From assembly GCA_965116555.1 (NCBI GenBank), contig OZ220698.1, positions 248,001 to 312,000 of the forward strand: 64,000 nucleotides of DNA, read 5' to 3'. Below the pieces are notes generated by a model. That model saw nothing but the letters and a program-made list of their open reading frames with translations. It searched no databases and was not told the DNA's origin. The position numbers and the translations under genes are program-made. Source of the stretch: DAOUJH01 sp965116555 (GTDB taxonomy: Bacteria > Chloroflexota > Dehalococcoidia > Lucifugimonadales > QGNO01). Below are positions 1 through 7,800 of the stretch, piece after piece; the stretch's first letter is position 1; each line of letters opens with the position of its first letter.

Positions 1-16
1 CGAGGAGGGAGCCTCT

Positions 17-1063
17 ATGCAAGAGGAAGCCATCAGGCTGACCAGCTTGGCAAGCTGCGCAGGTTGAGCCGCCAAGTTCAGTCCTGAGGACCTGGGGCAG
101 GTCCTGAGCCAGCTTCCCACCGTATCCCATCCCGACCTATTGGTGGGTACCCAGACAGGCGATGACGCCGCCGTCTATCGTCTACGGGATGACCTTGCCC
201 TTGTCCAGACGGTCGATTTCTTCCCACCCATTGTCGACGACCCGTACCATTTCGGCGCTATTGCCGTGGCCAACGCGCTGAGCGATGTTTACGCCATGGG
301 TGGCACGCCCCTGTTGGCGCTGAACCTGGTGGGATTCCCCGTTGGACTGCCCAGAGAGATACTGGTGAGTATTCTGAAGGGCGGCTACGAAAAAGCGGCA
401 GAGGCGGGCGTGTTGATAGTGGGTGGGCATACCGTGGATGACGCAGAACCGAAATACGGGCTGGCGGTCACAGGGCTGATCAAGCCGGGAGACCAGATCA
501 CCAACTCAGGCGCCAAGCCGGGTGACGCGCTGGTGCTTACAAAGCCGATAGGCACGGGGATCATCACTACGGCGGGCAAGAACCAGGCGGTGGATGACGA
601 TGTGCTGGCGGGAGCGGTAGCCTTGATGGAGACGTTGAACAAGGGCGCATCCAACGCTATGGGTCACGTGGGAGTCAACGCCTCCACGGACGTCACGGGA
701 TTCGGGCTGTTGGGGCACCTAAATGCGATGATGCAGGGCAGCGGAACGTCGGCGCGCGTATACTGGTCGAAGGTGCCGTTGCTTCCCGGACTCTGGCAGT
801 TAGCCGAGCAGGGCATAGCGCCCGGAGGTACGCAGCGCAACCTGGATTCGCTGGGGGATTCCGTCCGCTGGCACGAAAGCTTGTCGCATACGGTACAGGT
901 GGTGCTGTGCGATGCCCAAACGTCGGGCGGGCTTCTCATATCCGTGCCCCGGGATAGGCTGGACGTTCTACTCGAGCAGCTGGAAGGACACGGGGTTGCA
1001 GGAGCAGCGGTAATCGGGGAAGTTATGGACAGCAAGGCCTGGTCAATAGAAGTGGACAGCTAG
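17..1063 (+). CDS. selD: Selenide, water dikinase SelD, itself a selenoprotein (UGA = Sec at codon 17)
   Basis: Makes selenophosphate from selenide and ATP, the selenium donor for tRNA-Sec charging. Reading from ATG 17 gives an N-terminus with SCAG, then TGA at 65-67, then AAKFSP, and continues in frame to 1063. The stop falls exactly on the catalytic Cys/Sec of the family (E. coli Cys17), and Lys20 of E. coli SelD is also in register. The full product is 348 aa, the family's usual length; starting after the TGA (for example at TTG 140) would lose the catalytic segment. The rest shows the expected GDDAAVY and VGGHT motifs. A GGAGGG ribosome site precedes ATG 17. A hairpin 20 nt after the UGA fits a bacterial SECIS. 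An automatic caller would truncate this gene. Confidence 0.93.
65..105 (+). promoter_or_regulatory. Sec UGA codon plus candidate bacterial SECIS hairpin
   Basis: The UGA is at 65-67. AGGACCT at 87-93 pairs perfectly with AGGTCCT at 99-105 around a five-base loop GGGGC. Position, stem length and a G-rich apical loop match the SelB-recruiting element that lies inside the coding region just after a bacterial Sec codon. That it binds SelB is inferred. Confidence 0.75.
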
Positions 1064-1080
1064 GACTACAGAGGTTGCCC

Positions 1081-1569
1081 ATGCCGGAAACACCCTCACC
1101 AATCACCATTCCTAGCGCCCTCCTCCAGGCCGTCTATCGCGAAGCCAGGAAATCCTACCCCAACGAGGCCTGCGGCTGGCTCACCGGTTCAGCAGCCGAT
1201 AACCAGGCTTACGCCATCCGTACCTGCGTCAACGCCAAGACACTGGGCATACACTCCACGGTGCCAGACCGCGGAGCTGAGACGGCCTACGAATTCACCG
1301 CCCAGGATGCCATAGACCTTGACCGCAGCTTTGACACTGACGCCCCCGCCGTGGTTATCTACCACTCTCATCCCAACGGACGGGCCTATTTCTCCAAAAC
1401 GGACCGTCAGTTTGCCAAGTCTATGTGGGGCGATGGGCCAGCTTACCCTGTTCAGCAGCTTGTGGTGGGCATTGACGCTTCCCGCATTGTGGAAGCGGCC
1501 CTTTTTGCCTGGTCCTGGGAAGCCAACGACTTCATAGAGGTATCAAGGCTCCAAGGAGAAGCCGTCTAG
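1081..1569 (+). CDS. M67 (JAB/MPN) family metallopeptidase
   Basis: A 162-aa JAMM zinc metalloprotease. The family signature is visible: a Glu in the N-terminal NEACGWLTG stretch, and HSHPNGRAYFSKTD, which gives the two zinc His, the Ser and the zinc Asp. Small stand-alone members of this family trim C-terminal extensions from ThiS/MoaD-like sulfur carriers or remove ubiquitin-like tags, and some act in cysteine synthesis. ATG 1081 is chosen over an upstream TTG because AGAGG lies six bases before it. It follows selD by 17 bp and is probably co-transcribed with it. The substrate is not evident, as no ubiquitin-like carrier gene is adjacent. Confidence 0.8.
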   Translation: MPETPSPITIPSALLQAVYREARKSYPNEACGWLTGSAADNQAYAIRTCVNAKTLGIHSTVPDRGAETAYEFTAQDAIDLDRSFDTDAPAVVIYHSHPNGRAYFSKTDRQFAKSMWGDGPAYPVQQLVVGIDASRIVEAALFAWSWEANDFIEVSRLQGEAV

Positions 1570-1730
1570 CGTTTCCTCGTTTATCTCCGCAAAGACTCGC
1601 GTTTCAAGCCCTCTACCTCTGTAGTAGCACCGGACTAGTCGCCGTCTGCCTCTAGGCCCAGCTTCAGTCCTGACAAATCCAACGGTATTATCGTTATTCA
1701 GGGCGAAGTGTCAGATGGGAGTAGAGCAAT

Positions 1731-2672
1731 ATGAAACGAGTCGTGATCATAGGAGTTGTCGCAGTCATCATTGCGACTATAGCCAGCCTACCTATAGTCG
1801 TCGCTGGGGCTCTTCCTTGGAGCCAGGGGGAACCGGAGAAAGAGGAGTCTCATGCTCGCGGCTGGCTGGGTGTGAGGATTGCCCAGATAAATCAGAGTTT
1901 AGCGGATAAATATGATCTGACGGTCGATTCAGGAGTGGTAGTCATACAGGTCCAGGACGACGGCCCAGCGGCCGCTGCCGGTGTGGAAGCCGGCGACATA
2001 TTAAAGACGATAGATGATGTGTCGATAGAAGAGGTGGACGAGGTGGCGGACGCCGTACGCAACCTGGAGCCTGGGACGGAGGTCACCGTTGCTCTCCTCA
2101 GAGGTAGCGATGAGATCGATATTCAGGTCACGCTGGGAGAATCGAAAAAGCGGGTATCCTCCTTCAAGTATGCAATACCGGGATCCCTGTTCGCATTAGG
2201 CAAGGGTTTCCCTGACAGCTTGGTCCAGGCCGAAGTGGAAATGTTGGACAAGGATGGAAATACCGTTACGGTAGGGGTGGTCACGGGTACAGTCCAGTCA
2301 GCCACGGATGATTCGCTAACCATAGTTCGCACAGATGATGAAGAGGTGACGTTCAGGGCAACGGAAGATACCAAGGTGATTGTTGGCGGCCAGTCCATCA
2401 ACATGTCCGGCTTGGAGGAGGACACTACCGTAAGAGTGATAACAAAGGACGGGGACCTTTCAATGGTAGCGGTCTGGCCGACAGGCGCGTACCGTGGCCG
2501 TTTCTATTTCCGGAGCGGGTTTTACAAACCTGGAATGGAGAAGTTTGGGTTCCGGTCTTATGGCAGGTTCCCGGTAGAGCTTGCCCCTTCCTTCAAAGAC
2601 AGGTTAGGCGAACTGCTGGAGAAACGGTTCAAGAGTAAGGACGAATGGGAAGAATGGAAGAGGAGAAGATGA
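1731..2672 (+). CDS. Membrane-anchored PDZ-domain protein without a protease domain
   Basis: A 313-aa protein with one N-terminal hydrophobic segment (about residues 5-27), a linker, then a PDZ domain (about 45-135). The PDZ domain contains GWLGVRI, the DSGVVVIQVQ strand and AGVEAGDILKTIDD, the usual HtrA/DegP-type carboxylate-binding fold. No trypsin-like His-Asp-Ser domain precedes it. The second half (about 175-250) is a small beta domain of the DUF5666 kind (GVVTGTVQSA, then TEDTKVIVGG). The C-terminus is Arg/Lys/Glu rich. It probably sits on the outer face of the membrane as a peptide-binding or adaptor protein; the function is unknown. A perfect hairpin follows the stop. Confidence 0.7.
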   Translation: MKRVVIIGVVAVIIATIASLPIVVAGALPWSQGEPEKEESHARGWLGVRIAQINQSLADKYDLTVDSGVVVIQVQDDGPAAAAGVEAGDILKTIDDVSIEEVDEVADAVRNLEPGTEVTVALLRGSDEIDIQVTLGESKKRVSSFKYAIPGSLFALGKGFPDSLVQAEVEMLDKDGNTVTVGVVTGTVQSATDDSLTIVRTDDEEVTFRATEDTKVIVGGQSINMSGLEEDTTVRVITKDGDLSMVAVWPTGAYRGRFYFRSGFYKPGMEKFGFRSYGRFPVELAPSFKDRLGELLEKRFKSKDEWEEWKRRR

Positions 2673-2708
2673 GCTAGCCGGCTGGTCGATTGCATAGGCA
2701 CCCCTCTA

Positions 2709-2748
2709 GCAAGCGGGGCGCTCCGGTTCACTAGGGCGCCCCGCTTGC
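2709..2748 (+). terminator. Perfect 13-bp hairpin between convergent genes
   Basis: The arm 2709-2721 (GCAAGCGGGGCGC) is the exact reverse complement of 2736-2748, with a 14-base loop. It lies between the PDZ gene and leuB, which converge. There is no T-tract on either side, so efficient intrinsic termination is uncertain, but position and stability suggest a shared 3' end structure. Confidence 0.55.
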
Positions 2749-2760
2749 ATGTCGCGACCT

Positions 2761-2812
2761 CACCCCATCTCAATCTTCCCCCATCAAGGGGGAAGAGGTT
2801 CTGCAAATGTCT
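2761..2812 (+). repeat. Palindromic intergenic repeat, copy 1
   Basis: Begins CACCCCATCTCAAT, then an 8-bp hairpin CTTCCCCC / GGGGGAAG with loop ATCAA, then the tail GAGGTTCTGCAAATG. Near-identical copies occur near 59.9, 60.25, 60.3 and 63.8 kb, with a degenerate one near 52.9 kb. It lies between the PDZ gene and leuB. Confidence 0.85.
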
Positions 2813-2821
2813 CTGTGTCGG

Positions 2822-3925
2822 TTAGCTTTGCAATACAGCTTCAGCCACGGCTTTGCCCATTTCGGCGGTGCCTATGGAAGACTGCCCTGGTTCTGCCAGA
2901 TCGGGTGTGCGGAGACCGCTTTCCAGCACCGCCTCCACCGATAGCTCCACGGATTCTCCTTCGTTGATTAGGCCCAGGGAGTAACGCAGCATAAGCGCCA
3001 TGCTGAGGATTGCGGCGAGAGGGTTCGCTTTGCCCTGCCCCGCAATGTCGGGAGCGCTGCCGTGAATCGGCTCGTACATGCCGCGGGCGCGGCGGCGTCC
3101 CGTGGCGTCCGGTACGCCGGCAAGGCTCGCCGAAGGAAGCATGCCCATGGAGCCCGCGAGCACGGCCGCTTCGTCGGAGAGAATGTCGCCAAAGGTGTTT
3201 TCAGAAACGATGACGTCGAAGCGGTTGGGGTTCAGGACAAGCTGCATGGCGCAGTTGTCCACCAGCATGTGGTCCAGGGCAACGTCCGGGTACTCCGGGG
3301 ATAGCTCAATGGCTATCTGCCGCCACAATCGGGATGTCTCCAGGACGTTGGCCTTGTCCACGGAGGTCAGCTTCTTACGCCGCCCCCGCGCAAGCTCAAA
3401 GGCGGCTCTGAGTATGCGCTCGATCTCGCGTTCTTCGTACTTGAGGGTGTCGACGCCGCGTCTGCCCCGCGAGGTGTTCCACTGCTTCTTAGGCTTGGCG
3501 AAATAAAGGCCTCCCGTGAGCTCTCTCAAAACCAGGATGTCCACTCCCCTAACCACTTCCGGCTTGAGCGGACCGGAGTCTTCCAGGAACGGATAGACTT
3601 TGACGGGACGTAGATTTGCCCATAGCCCCATTACCTTACGAATGCCAAGCAGCCCGTCTTCCGGGCGTACCTTGGCCTGTGGGTCGTCCCACTTTGGCCC
3701 GCCCACGGCTCCGAAAAGAAGGGCGTGACTGCGGCGGCAGGTCTCGGCGGTTTCGGCGCGGAGGGCCACTCCGTGCCTATCTATGGAAGCTCCGCCTACC
3801 AAGTCCTCGGTAAGGTCAAAGGTGTGGTTGAACTTCCGCCCCACCGCATCCAACACGCGCACGGCTTCAGTGGTCACTTCGGGACCAATCCCGTCACCAG
3901 GCAACACAGCTATCTGGAAACGCAT
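2822..3925 (-). CDS. leuB: 3-isopropylmalate dehydrogenase
   Basis: Oxidises and decarboxylates 3-isopropylmalate with NAD+ in leucine synthesis (cytosol, homodimer). The 367-aa product carries the family landmarks: LPGDGIGPEV at the N-terminus, an LRELTGGLYF loop, substrate/metal residues in VDKANVLETSRLWR, the metal site in SENTFGDILSDEAA, and GMYEPIHGSAPDIAG near the C-terminus. The GGLYFAKPK loop and these segments fit leuB better than isocitrate dehydrogenase. ATG 3925 is chosen; a TTG two codons upstream is possible. GTGAGG lies 8-9 bases before the ATG. No leuA, leuC or leuD is visible nearby. Confidence 0.95.
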   Translation of the reverse strand: MRFQIAVLPGDGIGPEVTTEAVRVLDAVGRKFNHTFDLTEDLVGGASIDRHGVALRAETAETCRRSHALLFGAVGGPKWDDPQAKVRPEDGLLGIRKVMGLWANLRPVKVYPFLEDSGPLKPEVVRGVDILVLRELTGGLYFAKPKKQWNTSRGRRGVDTLKYEEREIERILRAAFELARGRRKKLTSVDKANVLETSRLWRQIAIELSPEYPDVALDHMLVDNCAMQLVLNPNRFDVIVSENTFGDILSDEAAVLAGSMGMLPSASLAGVPDATGRRRARGMYEPIHGSAPDIAGQGKANPLAAILSMALMLRYSLGLINEGESVELSVEAVLESGLRTPDLAEPGQSSIGTAEMGKAVAEAVLQS

Positions 3926-4002
3926 GGGCAAAACCTCACTTGAATCAATGGCGTGGTGAACTATACGGGATTGCGCCCAGCCTGTAAACCGGGCAGGCGC
4001 GC

Positions 4003-6009
4003 TTAGCTGCTGTCCGGGAAGGTTATTTCGATGCGGAAGGGGGCCGGCTCCAGGGTCTGTTCCTGTACCGCGGAAATGACAACCACGGTGTTGGAGAAGC
4101 CGCCGTCCGAACCATTGATTTCGACAATGGCGGAGGCTTCTTCATCGAGCGGGATGCGGCGCACCACCGGCTCAGGCCCAATCTCAATGACGGTGAGCAG
4201 GTATTGCTGGGGGACGTTGTAGGGAGTCCGCACGAAGCCGTTTGCTTCCCAGGGGCCGCCATCTGATCCGGCGGCATCGAAGGAAGCTCCTGTAATGGAG
4301 ATGTCGTCCAAGCAGAGCCCCGTGCCGTGGATGGCGTCATCCGTGACGTACTCAAAGCGGAGGAACACGTCCATGCCACGATACGGGGTCAGGTCGACGC
4401 TGTCCTCAAGCCAGCGTCCGCTGCTCCCGGTATAGCCGGGACCAAAGGCGTTGCCCACGGGGTCCGCAGGGGAGGAGTGGTTCCCCTCCAGCACGTCCCA
4501 AGTTTCACCGCCATTGGTGGAGACCTCAACGTAGGCGTAGTCCCACTCTTCTTCAATGTTGTACCAGAGGGAGTAGGTCATGGCCAGGGAATCTTGATCA
4601 GGCAGCGTGACTTCCGCGGTGAGAGTGGTGTCGATGGAGTCTCCACGGTTGCTCCACCAGCAACTGTCACCACCGGTGGAAGGACGTGGTATAAGGGGAG
4701 TTTCCGTATACCCCTCAAAGCGCAGGGTGGCCGGGCCGCGGGATATTATCTCGTAATACTTCGACCCGTATTGGGGCACCTCATCTTGGAACTGTGCCGG
4801 TCCGGCTATGGTTCGCACATCCGCTATCCGCACCTGTGTTTCAGGGTAGCTGTAAGGCCCGCCGTCGTCTCTATCCAGGTAGTTGGCCACCGTCCAGTCG
4901 GCGAATACCTCTGTGAAACTCCTGCCAGCGTCCACGTATTGCAGATAAGCCTCTACACCCTGGATGCTGTCGCCGGGAAGCTCCATGAGCATCCCCAGGC
5001 TCTCCGTGCCGTACTGTTGCCCAAGGTATTCAAAGAAGAGGTTAGCGCCACCGTAGCTGTAGATGCTAGAAACGGGGGCATCCGGCCAGTTGATCAAGGA
5101 GGTGGAAGGCCTGGAGAGGAACTCGTTGCGGAAGGAGGGTACGTAGCCAGCGACCTCAGCGCCTATTTCAGCCAATCCTTCATTGACCCAGCTTTCATCC
5201 GAATCGTCGGCGCGAAACTGGATGGCATGAGTGAACTCGTGGGCCAGAGTTCCCAAGTAGCTCCGGCTATTGAGGGGCAGGGAAGAGGTCATATAGATCA
5301 TCTCACGCTGATTGCTGTGGGAATGGACAATGGACGGATATTCATCCACCGAGGAGTAGTAGCCAGCCACGCCGGATAGCGGGGCGTGCAGAACGGTCAG
5401 GTGAACGTCGTTGTCCACGCCGGGCACAAGCTCCGTGCCGAATACGGCGGTCACCCTGGGACGAATCTCTTCTTCGAAAACCCTAGCCGACTCCTCCAAG
5501 TCGTCCAAGCTGAACTGTACTCCGTCAGCGATATACCAGTATGCGTGGTCGGTGACCACGTGCAGAGTGGCCTGTAGCGGGTAAACATTGCGGTTCGTAA
5601 TGTCGGTAACGTTAAACGTATCCTTCCGTCCAACTTCGTAGACTACGGGCTGAGAGTTCACCACCCGTGGTATGGGCTCCCGTGACTTGGTGACCAGGCG
5701 GCTGGTTAGGTCATAGAGATCACGGTCAGGCGGAGTGGGGTAGTGGATTTCCGTGGACGTTGTGGTTGCCCTAGCTGTGGCTGTGGGTGTTGGAGTGGGC
5801 GTAGCACGTGGAGTGGAGGTTGGCGTGGACACGGCAGGAGGTGGGGTGGGTGAAGGTACGGCCAAGACCGGCGGCGCGGGCAGGGAAGTGGGCGTTGCGG
5901 TTGGGCTTGGCGCAGGAGACGGGGTTATGACGGTGGTGCTCTCGCTGTCTCCCAGTGAGCAAGCCACACTGAGAAGCGCAGCCAGCACTGCAAGGAAGCT
6001 ACGCTTCAT
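4003..6009 (-). CDS. Secreted lipoprotein with HExxH metallopeptidase domain (immune inhibitor A-like)
   Basis: A 668-aa predicted lipoprotein: basic start, hydrophobic core and lipobox LSVAC with Cys17. A Ser/Thr/Pro linker runs to about residue 95. The catalytic region has HEFTH at 257-261, with WVNEGLAE about 15 residues later supplying a third ligand, a gluzincin arrangement. The C-terminal half resembles the beta-sandwich of immune inhibitor A-type (M6-like) peptidases (GGDSCWWSNRGDSID, then LCLDDISITG). It is probably an extracellular protease anchored to the membrane. ATG 6009 is chosen because only this start gives a signal peptide. It overlaps the end of pth by 11 bp. The protein target is unknown. 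Confidence 0.8.
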   Translation of the reverse strand: MKRSFLAVLAALLSVACSLGDSESTTVITPSPAPSPTATPTSLPAPPVLAVPSPTPPPAVSTPTSTPRATPTPTPTATARATTTSTEIHYPTPPDRDLYDLTSRLVTKSREPIPRVVNSQPVVYEVGRKDTFNVTDITNRNVYPLQATLHVVTDHAYWYIADGVQFSLDDLEESARVFEEEIRPRVTAVFGTELVPGVDNDVHLTVLHAPLSGVAGYYSSVDEYPSIVHSHSNQREMIYMTSSLPLNSRSYLGTLAHEFTHAIQFRADDSDESWVNEGLAEIGAEVAGYVPSFRNEFLSRPSTSLINWPDAPVSSIYSYGGANLFFEYLGQQYGTESLGMLMELPGDSIQGVEAYLQYVDAGRSFTEVFADWTVANYLDRDDGGPYSYPETQVRIADVRTIAGPAQFQDEVPQYGSKYYEIISRGPATLRFEGYTETPLIPRPSTGGDSCWWSNRGDSIDTTLTAEVTLPDQDSLAMTYSLWYNIEEEWDYAYVEVSTNGGETWDVLEGNHSSPADPVGNAFGPGYTGSSGRWLEDSVDLTPYRGMDVFLRFEYVTDDAIHGTGLCLDDISITGASFDAAGSDGGPWEANGFVRTPYNVPQQYLLTVIEIGPEPVVRRIPLDEEASAIVEINGSDGGFSNTVVVISAVQEQTLEPAPFRIEITFPDSS

Positions 6010-6598
6010 CGCAGTCTGGATCACTGTCTGTGGCCTGCACACGCTGGTTGAACTTGTTCATAGCGGCTTCAATCCCGCAGCGGACAATCCAGGTCACGGC
6101 CTCAGCGGCGCGGGTGAGCGTTTCTCCTAATATCTCAGATTCCTGCGGGGTGAAGCGCCCAAGCACGAAGTCGACCGGGTCCTGCTGAACGGGCTGCCCT
6201 ATACCAATGCGCAGCCTGGAGAAGTCCGAGCTTTCCAGCTCCTGGATGATGGAGTTGGCACCGTTGTGGCCCGCTGAGCTGCCGCGCGGTCTAATCCGGA
6301 TTTGCCCAACCGGCAAGTCTCGTTCATCGTAGATGGCAAGCAGGTTTGAAGGCCGTATGCGGTACCTGTCCAGCAGGTAACGGGCGGCTATTCCGCTGAG
6401 GTTCATGTAGCTGCGAGAGCGCGCCAGCACCACGGGTTCTCCTTCCATGGCGCCTTCGCCTAGCAGAGCGTGGCGACGGCGCTGGGAGAGTGGTATGTCG
6501 TACTGCTTGGAGAGGATGTCCACGCACCTGTAGCCGACGTTGTGGCGGCTCCCAGCATAGGCAGACCCCGGATTGCCCAAGCCTAGAACTACTATCAT
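5999..6598 (-). CDS. pth: Peptidyl-tRNA hydrolase
   Basis: Frees tRNA from peptidyl-tRNAs that drop off ribosomes. At 199 aa it is typical in length. Visible family residues: GLGNPG at the N-terminus, the catalytic His in SRHNVGY (His19), YMNLSG, the YDERDLP acid loop and GHNGANS. The C-terminus has a short acidic extension. It overlaps the upstream PLP-enzyme gene by 4 bp and the downstream lipoprotein gene by 11 bp, so the three are probably translationally coupled. Confidence 0.95.
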   Translation of the reverse strand: MIVVLGLGNPGSAYAGSRHNVGYRCVDILSKQYDIPLSQRRRHALLGEGAMEGEPVVLARSRSYMNLSGIAARYLLDRYRIRPSNLLAIYDERDLPVGQIRIRPRGSSAGHNGANSIIQELESSDFSRLRIGIGQPVQQDPVDFVLGRFTPQESEILGETLTRAAEAVTWIVRCGIEAAMNKFNQRVQATDSDPDCDEA

Positions 6599-7782
6599 AT
6601 CGCTGACAAGCCGCGCTGCAGGTCGGCTATGATGTCGTCTACGCCTTCGATGCCAACAGAGAGGCGGACAAGTCCATCCGTGATCCCCTGCTCACGTCGT
6701 TCCGTGGCGGAAATAGAGCGGTGGGATGTCTTGACGGGATGGGTTACCGTAGTGGTTAAATCTCCCAAGCTGGGGGCGTACTTTATACGTTGGAACCCCT
6801 TGAATAATCTTGAAACTCCCTGGACTCCTTCGCCCACTTCAAAGGAGATCATTGAACCGAACCCGTTGCGCATGACCCTTGCCGCGACTGGATGGTCGGG
6901 GTGGGTCTCCAAGCCCGGATAGTTGACGGAGATGACCTTGGGATGCCCGGCCAGGTATCCCGCTATGGCTGCAGCGCTGGCGCTGCTCTTGGCCATCCGT
7001 ACTCCCAGCGTTTTTAGGCCGCGCAGAGCCAGCCATGCCTCGAAGGGGGCCAGGTTGACTCCCGTAAGCGAGACCTTGCTCTTGACCGGCGCGATTCTAG
7101 TGGTATCGCCCACGACAACTCCCGCAGTGACGTCGCCGTGGCCGCTGAGGAACTTGGTGGCGCTGTGCACCACCAAGTCGGCACCCTGCTCCAGGGGGCG
7201 TATGTGGTACGGAGAGGCGAAGGTGTTATCCACGACTACGGTGGCGCCGCACTTTCTGGCTGCATCCGCGATACGGGGCAGATCAGGCACTCTGAGCAGC
7301 GGATTGGTCTCCGTTTCCAAGAAGACTACACTGGCAGGACGGGACAACGCCTTTTCCCAGGCTTCCACGTCCTGTGTGTCTACGAACTCGACATCGATAC
7401 CAAGCGGGGAGAAAACAGTGTGCAGAAGGGCTGTGGCCTTGCCGTACAGGTCGCGCGCCGCCACCAGGCGCGTACCCGGCTCGGCGGCGGCAAGCAGAGC
7501 GACAAGGGTGGCGCCCATGCCTGAGGAGCAAGCCGCGCCTGCCTCAGCGCCTTCCAGAAGCGCAACCGCCTGGGCAAAGGCATCCGTGGTGGGGTTGCCG
7601 TCACGGCTGTAGAAGTATCCCGGCTTTCTTCCCTCGAACAGGTCGTCGGTGTCCTCCAGGTTTTCGATAGGAAATACGGACGCCTGGTAAACGGGCGGCA
7701 CTATGCTATCGGCGGCGGGGGCTCCGCTGCCTGCCGTCGCTGCCAGGGTATCTATGGACTCTTCTTGCGGTTTCTTAGACAT
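6595..7782 (-). CDS. Cys/Met-metabolism PLP-dependent enzyme (cystathionine gamma-synthase / gamma-lyase family)
   Basis: A 395-aa fold-type I PLP enzyme. The Schiff-base Lys is in HSATKFLSGHGD (Lys210), the cofactor-phosphate segment is CSSGMGA, the PLP-ring Asp is in VVDNTFASP, and YSRDGNPT is the usual N-terminal substrate/phosphate motif. Members perform gamma-replacement or gamma/beta-elimination on homoserine esters, cystathionine or methionine. Sequence alone does not separate cystathionine gamma-synthase, O-acylhomoserine sulfhydrylase and methionine gamma-lyase here. It overlaps pth by 4 bp and is 18 bp downstream of ligA. Confidence 0.88.
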   Translation of the reverse strand: MSKKPQEESIDTLAATAGSGAPAADSIVPPVYQASVFPIENLEDTDDLFEGRKPGYFYSRDGNPTTDAFAQAVALLEGAEAGAACSSGMGATLVALLAAAEPGTRLVAARDLYGKATALLHTVFSPLGIDVEFVDTQDVEAWEKALSRPASVVFLETETNPLLRVPDLPRIADAARKCGATVVVDNTFASPYHIRPLEQGADLVVHSATKFLSGHGDVTAGVVVGDTTRIAPVKSKVSLTGVNLAPFEAWLALRGLKTLGVRMAKSSASAAAIAGYLAGHPKVISVNYPGLETHPDHPVAARVMRNGFGSMISFEVGEGVQGVSRLFKGFQRIKYAPSLGDLTTTVTHPVKTSHRSISATERREQGITDGLVRLSVGIEGVDDIIADLQRGLSAI

Positions 7783-7800
7783 GATTCAGAAGTCAGTGCG

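Noticed and set aside
140..1063. SelD starting at TTG 140 as a plain 307-aa protein
   Set aside because: It would remove the catalytic Cys/Sec and Lys20 region; the upstream frame with UGA at the catalytic position restores the full family length.
4327..5379. Long plus-strand open frame inside the lipoprotein gene
   Set aside because: It is the shadow of the minus-strand metallopeptidase gene; its translation has no recognisable domain.
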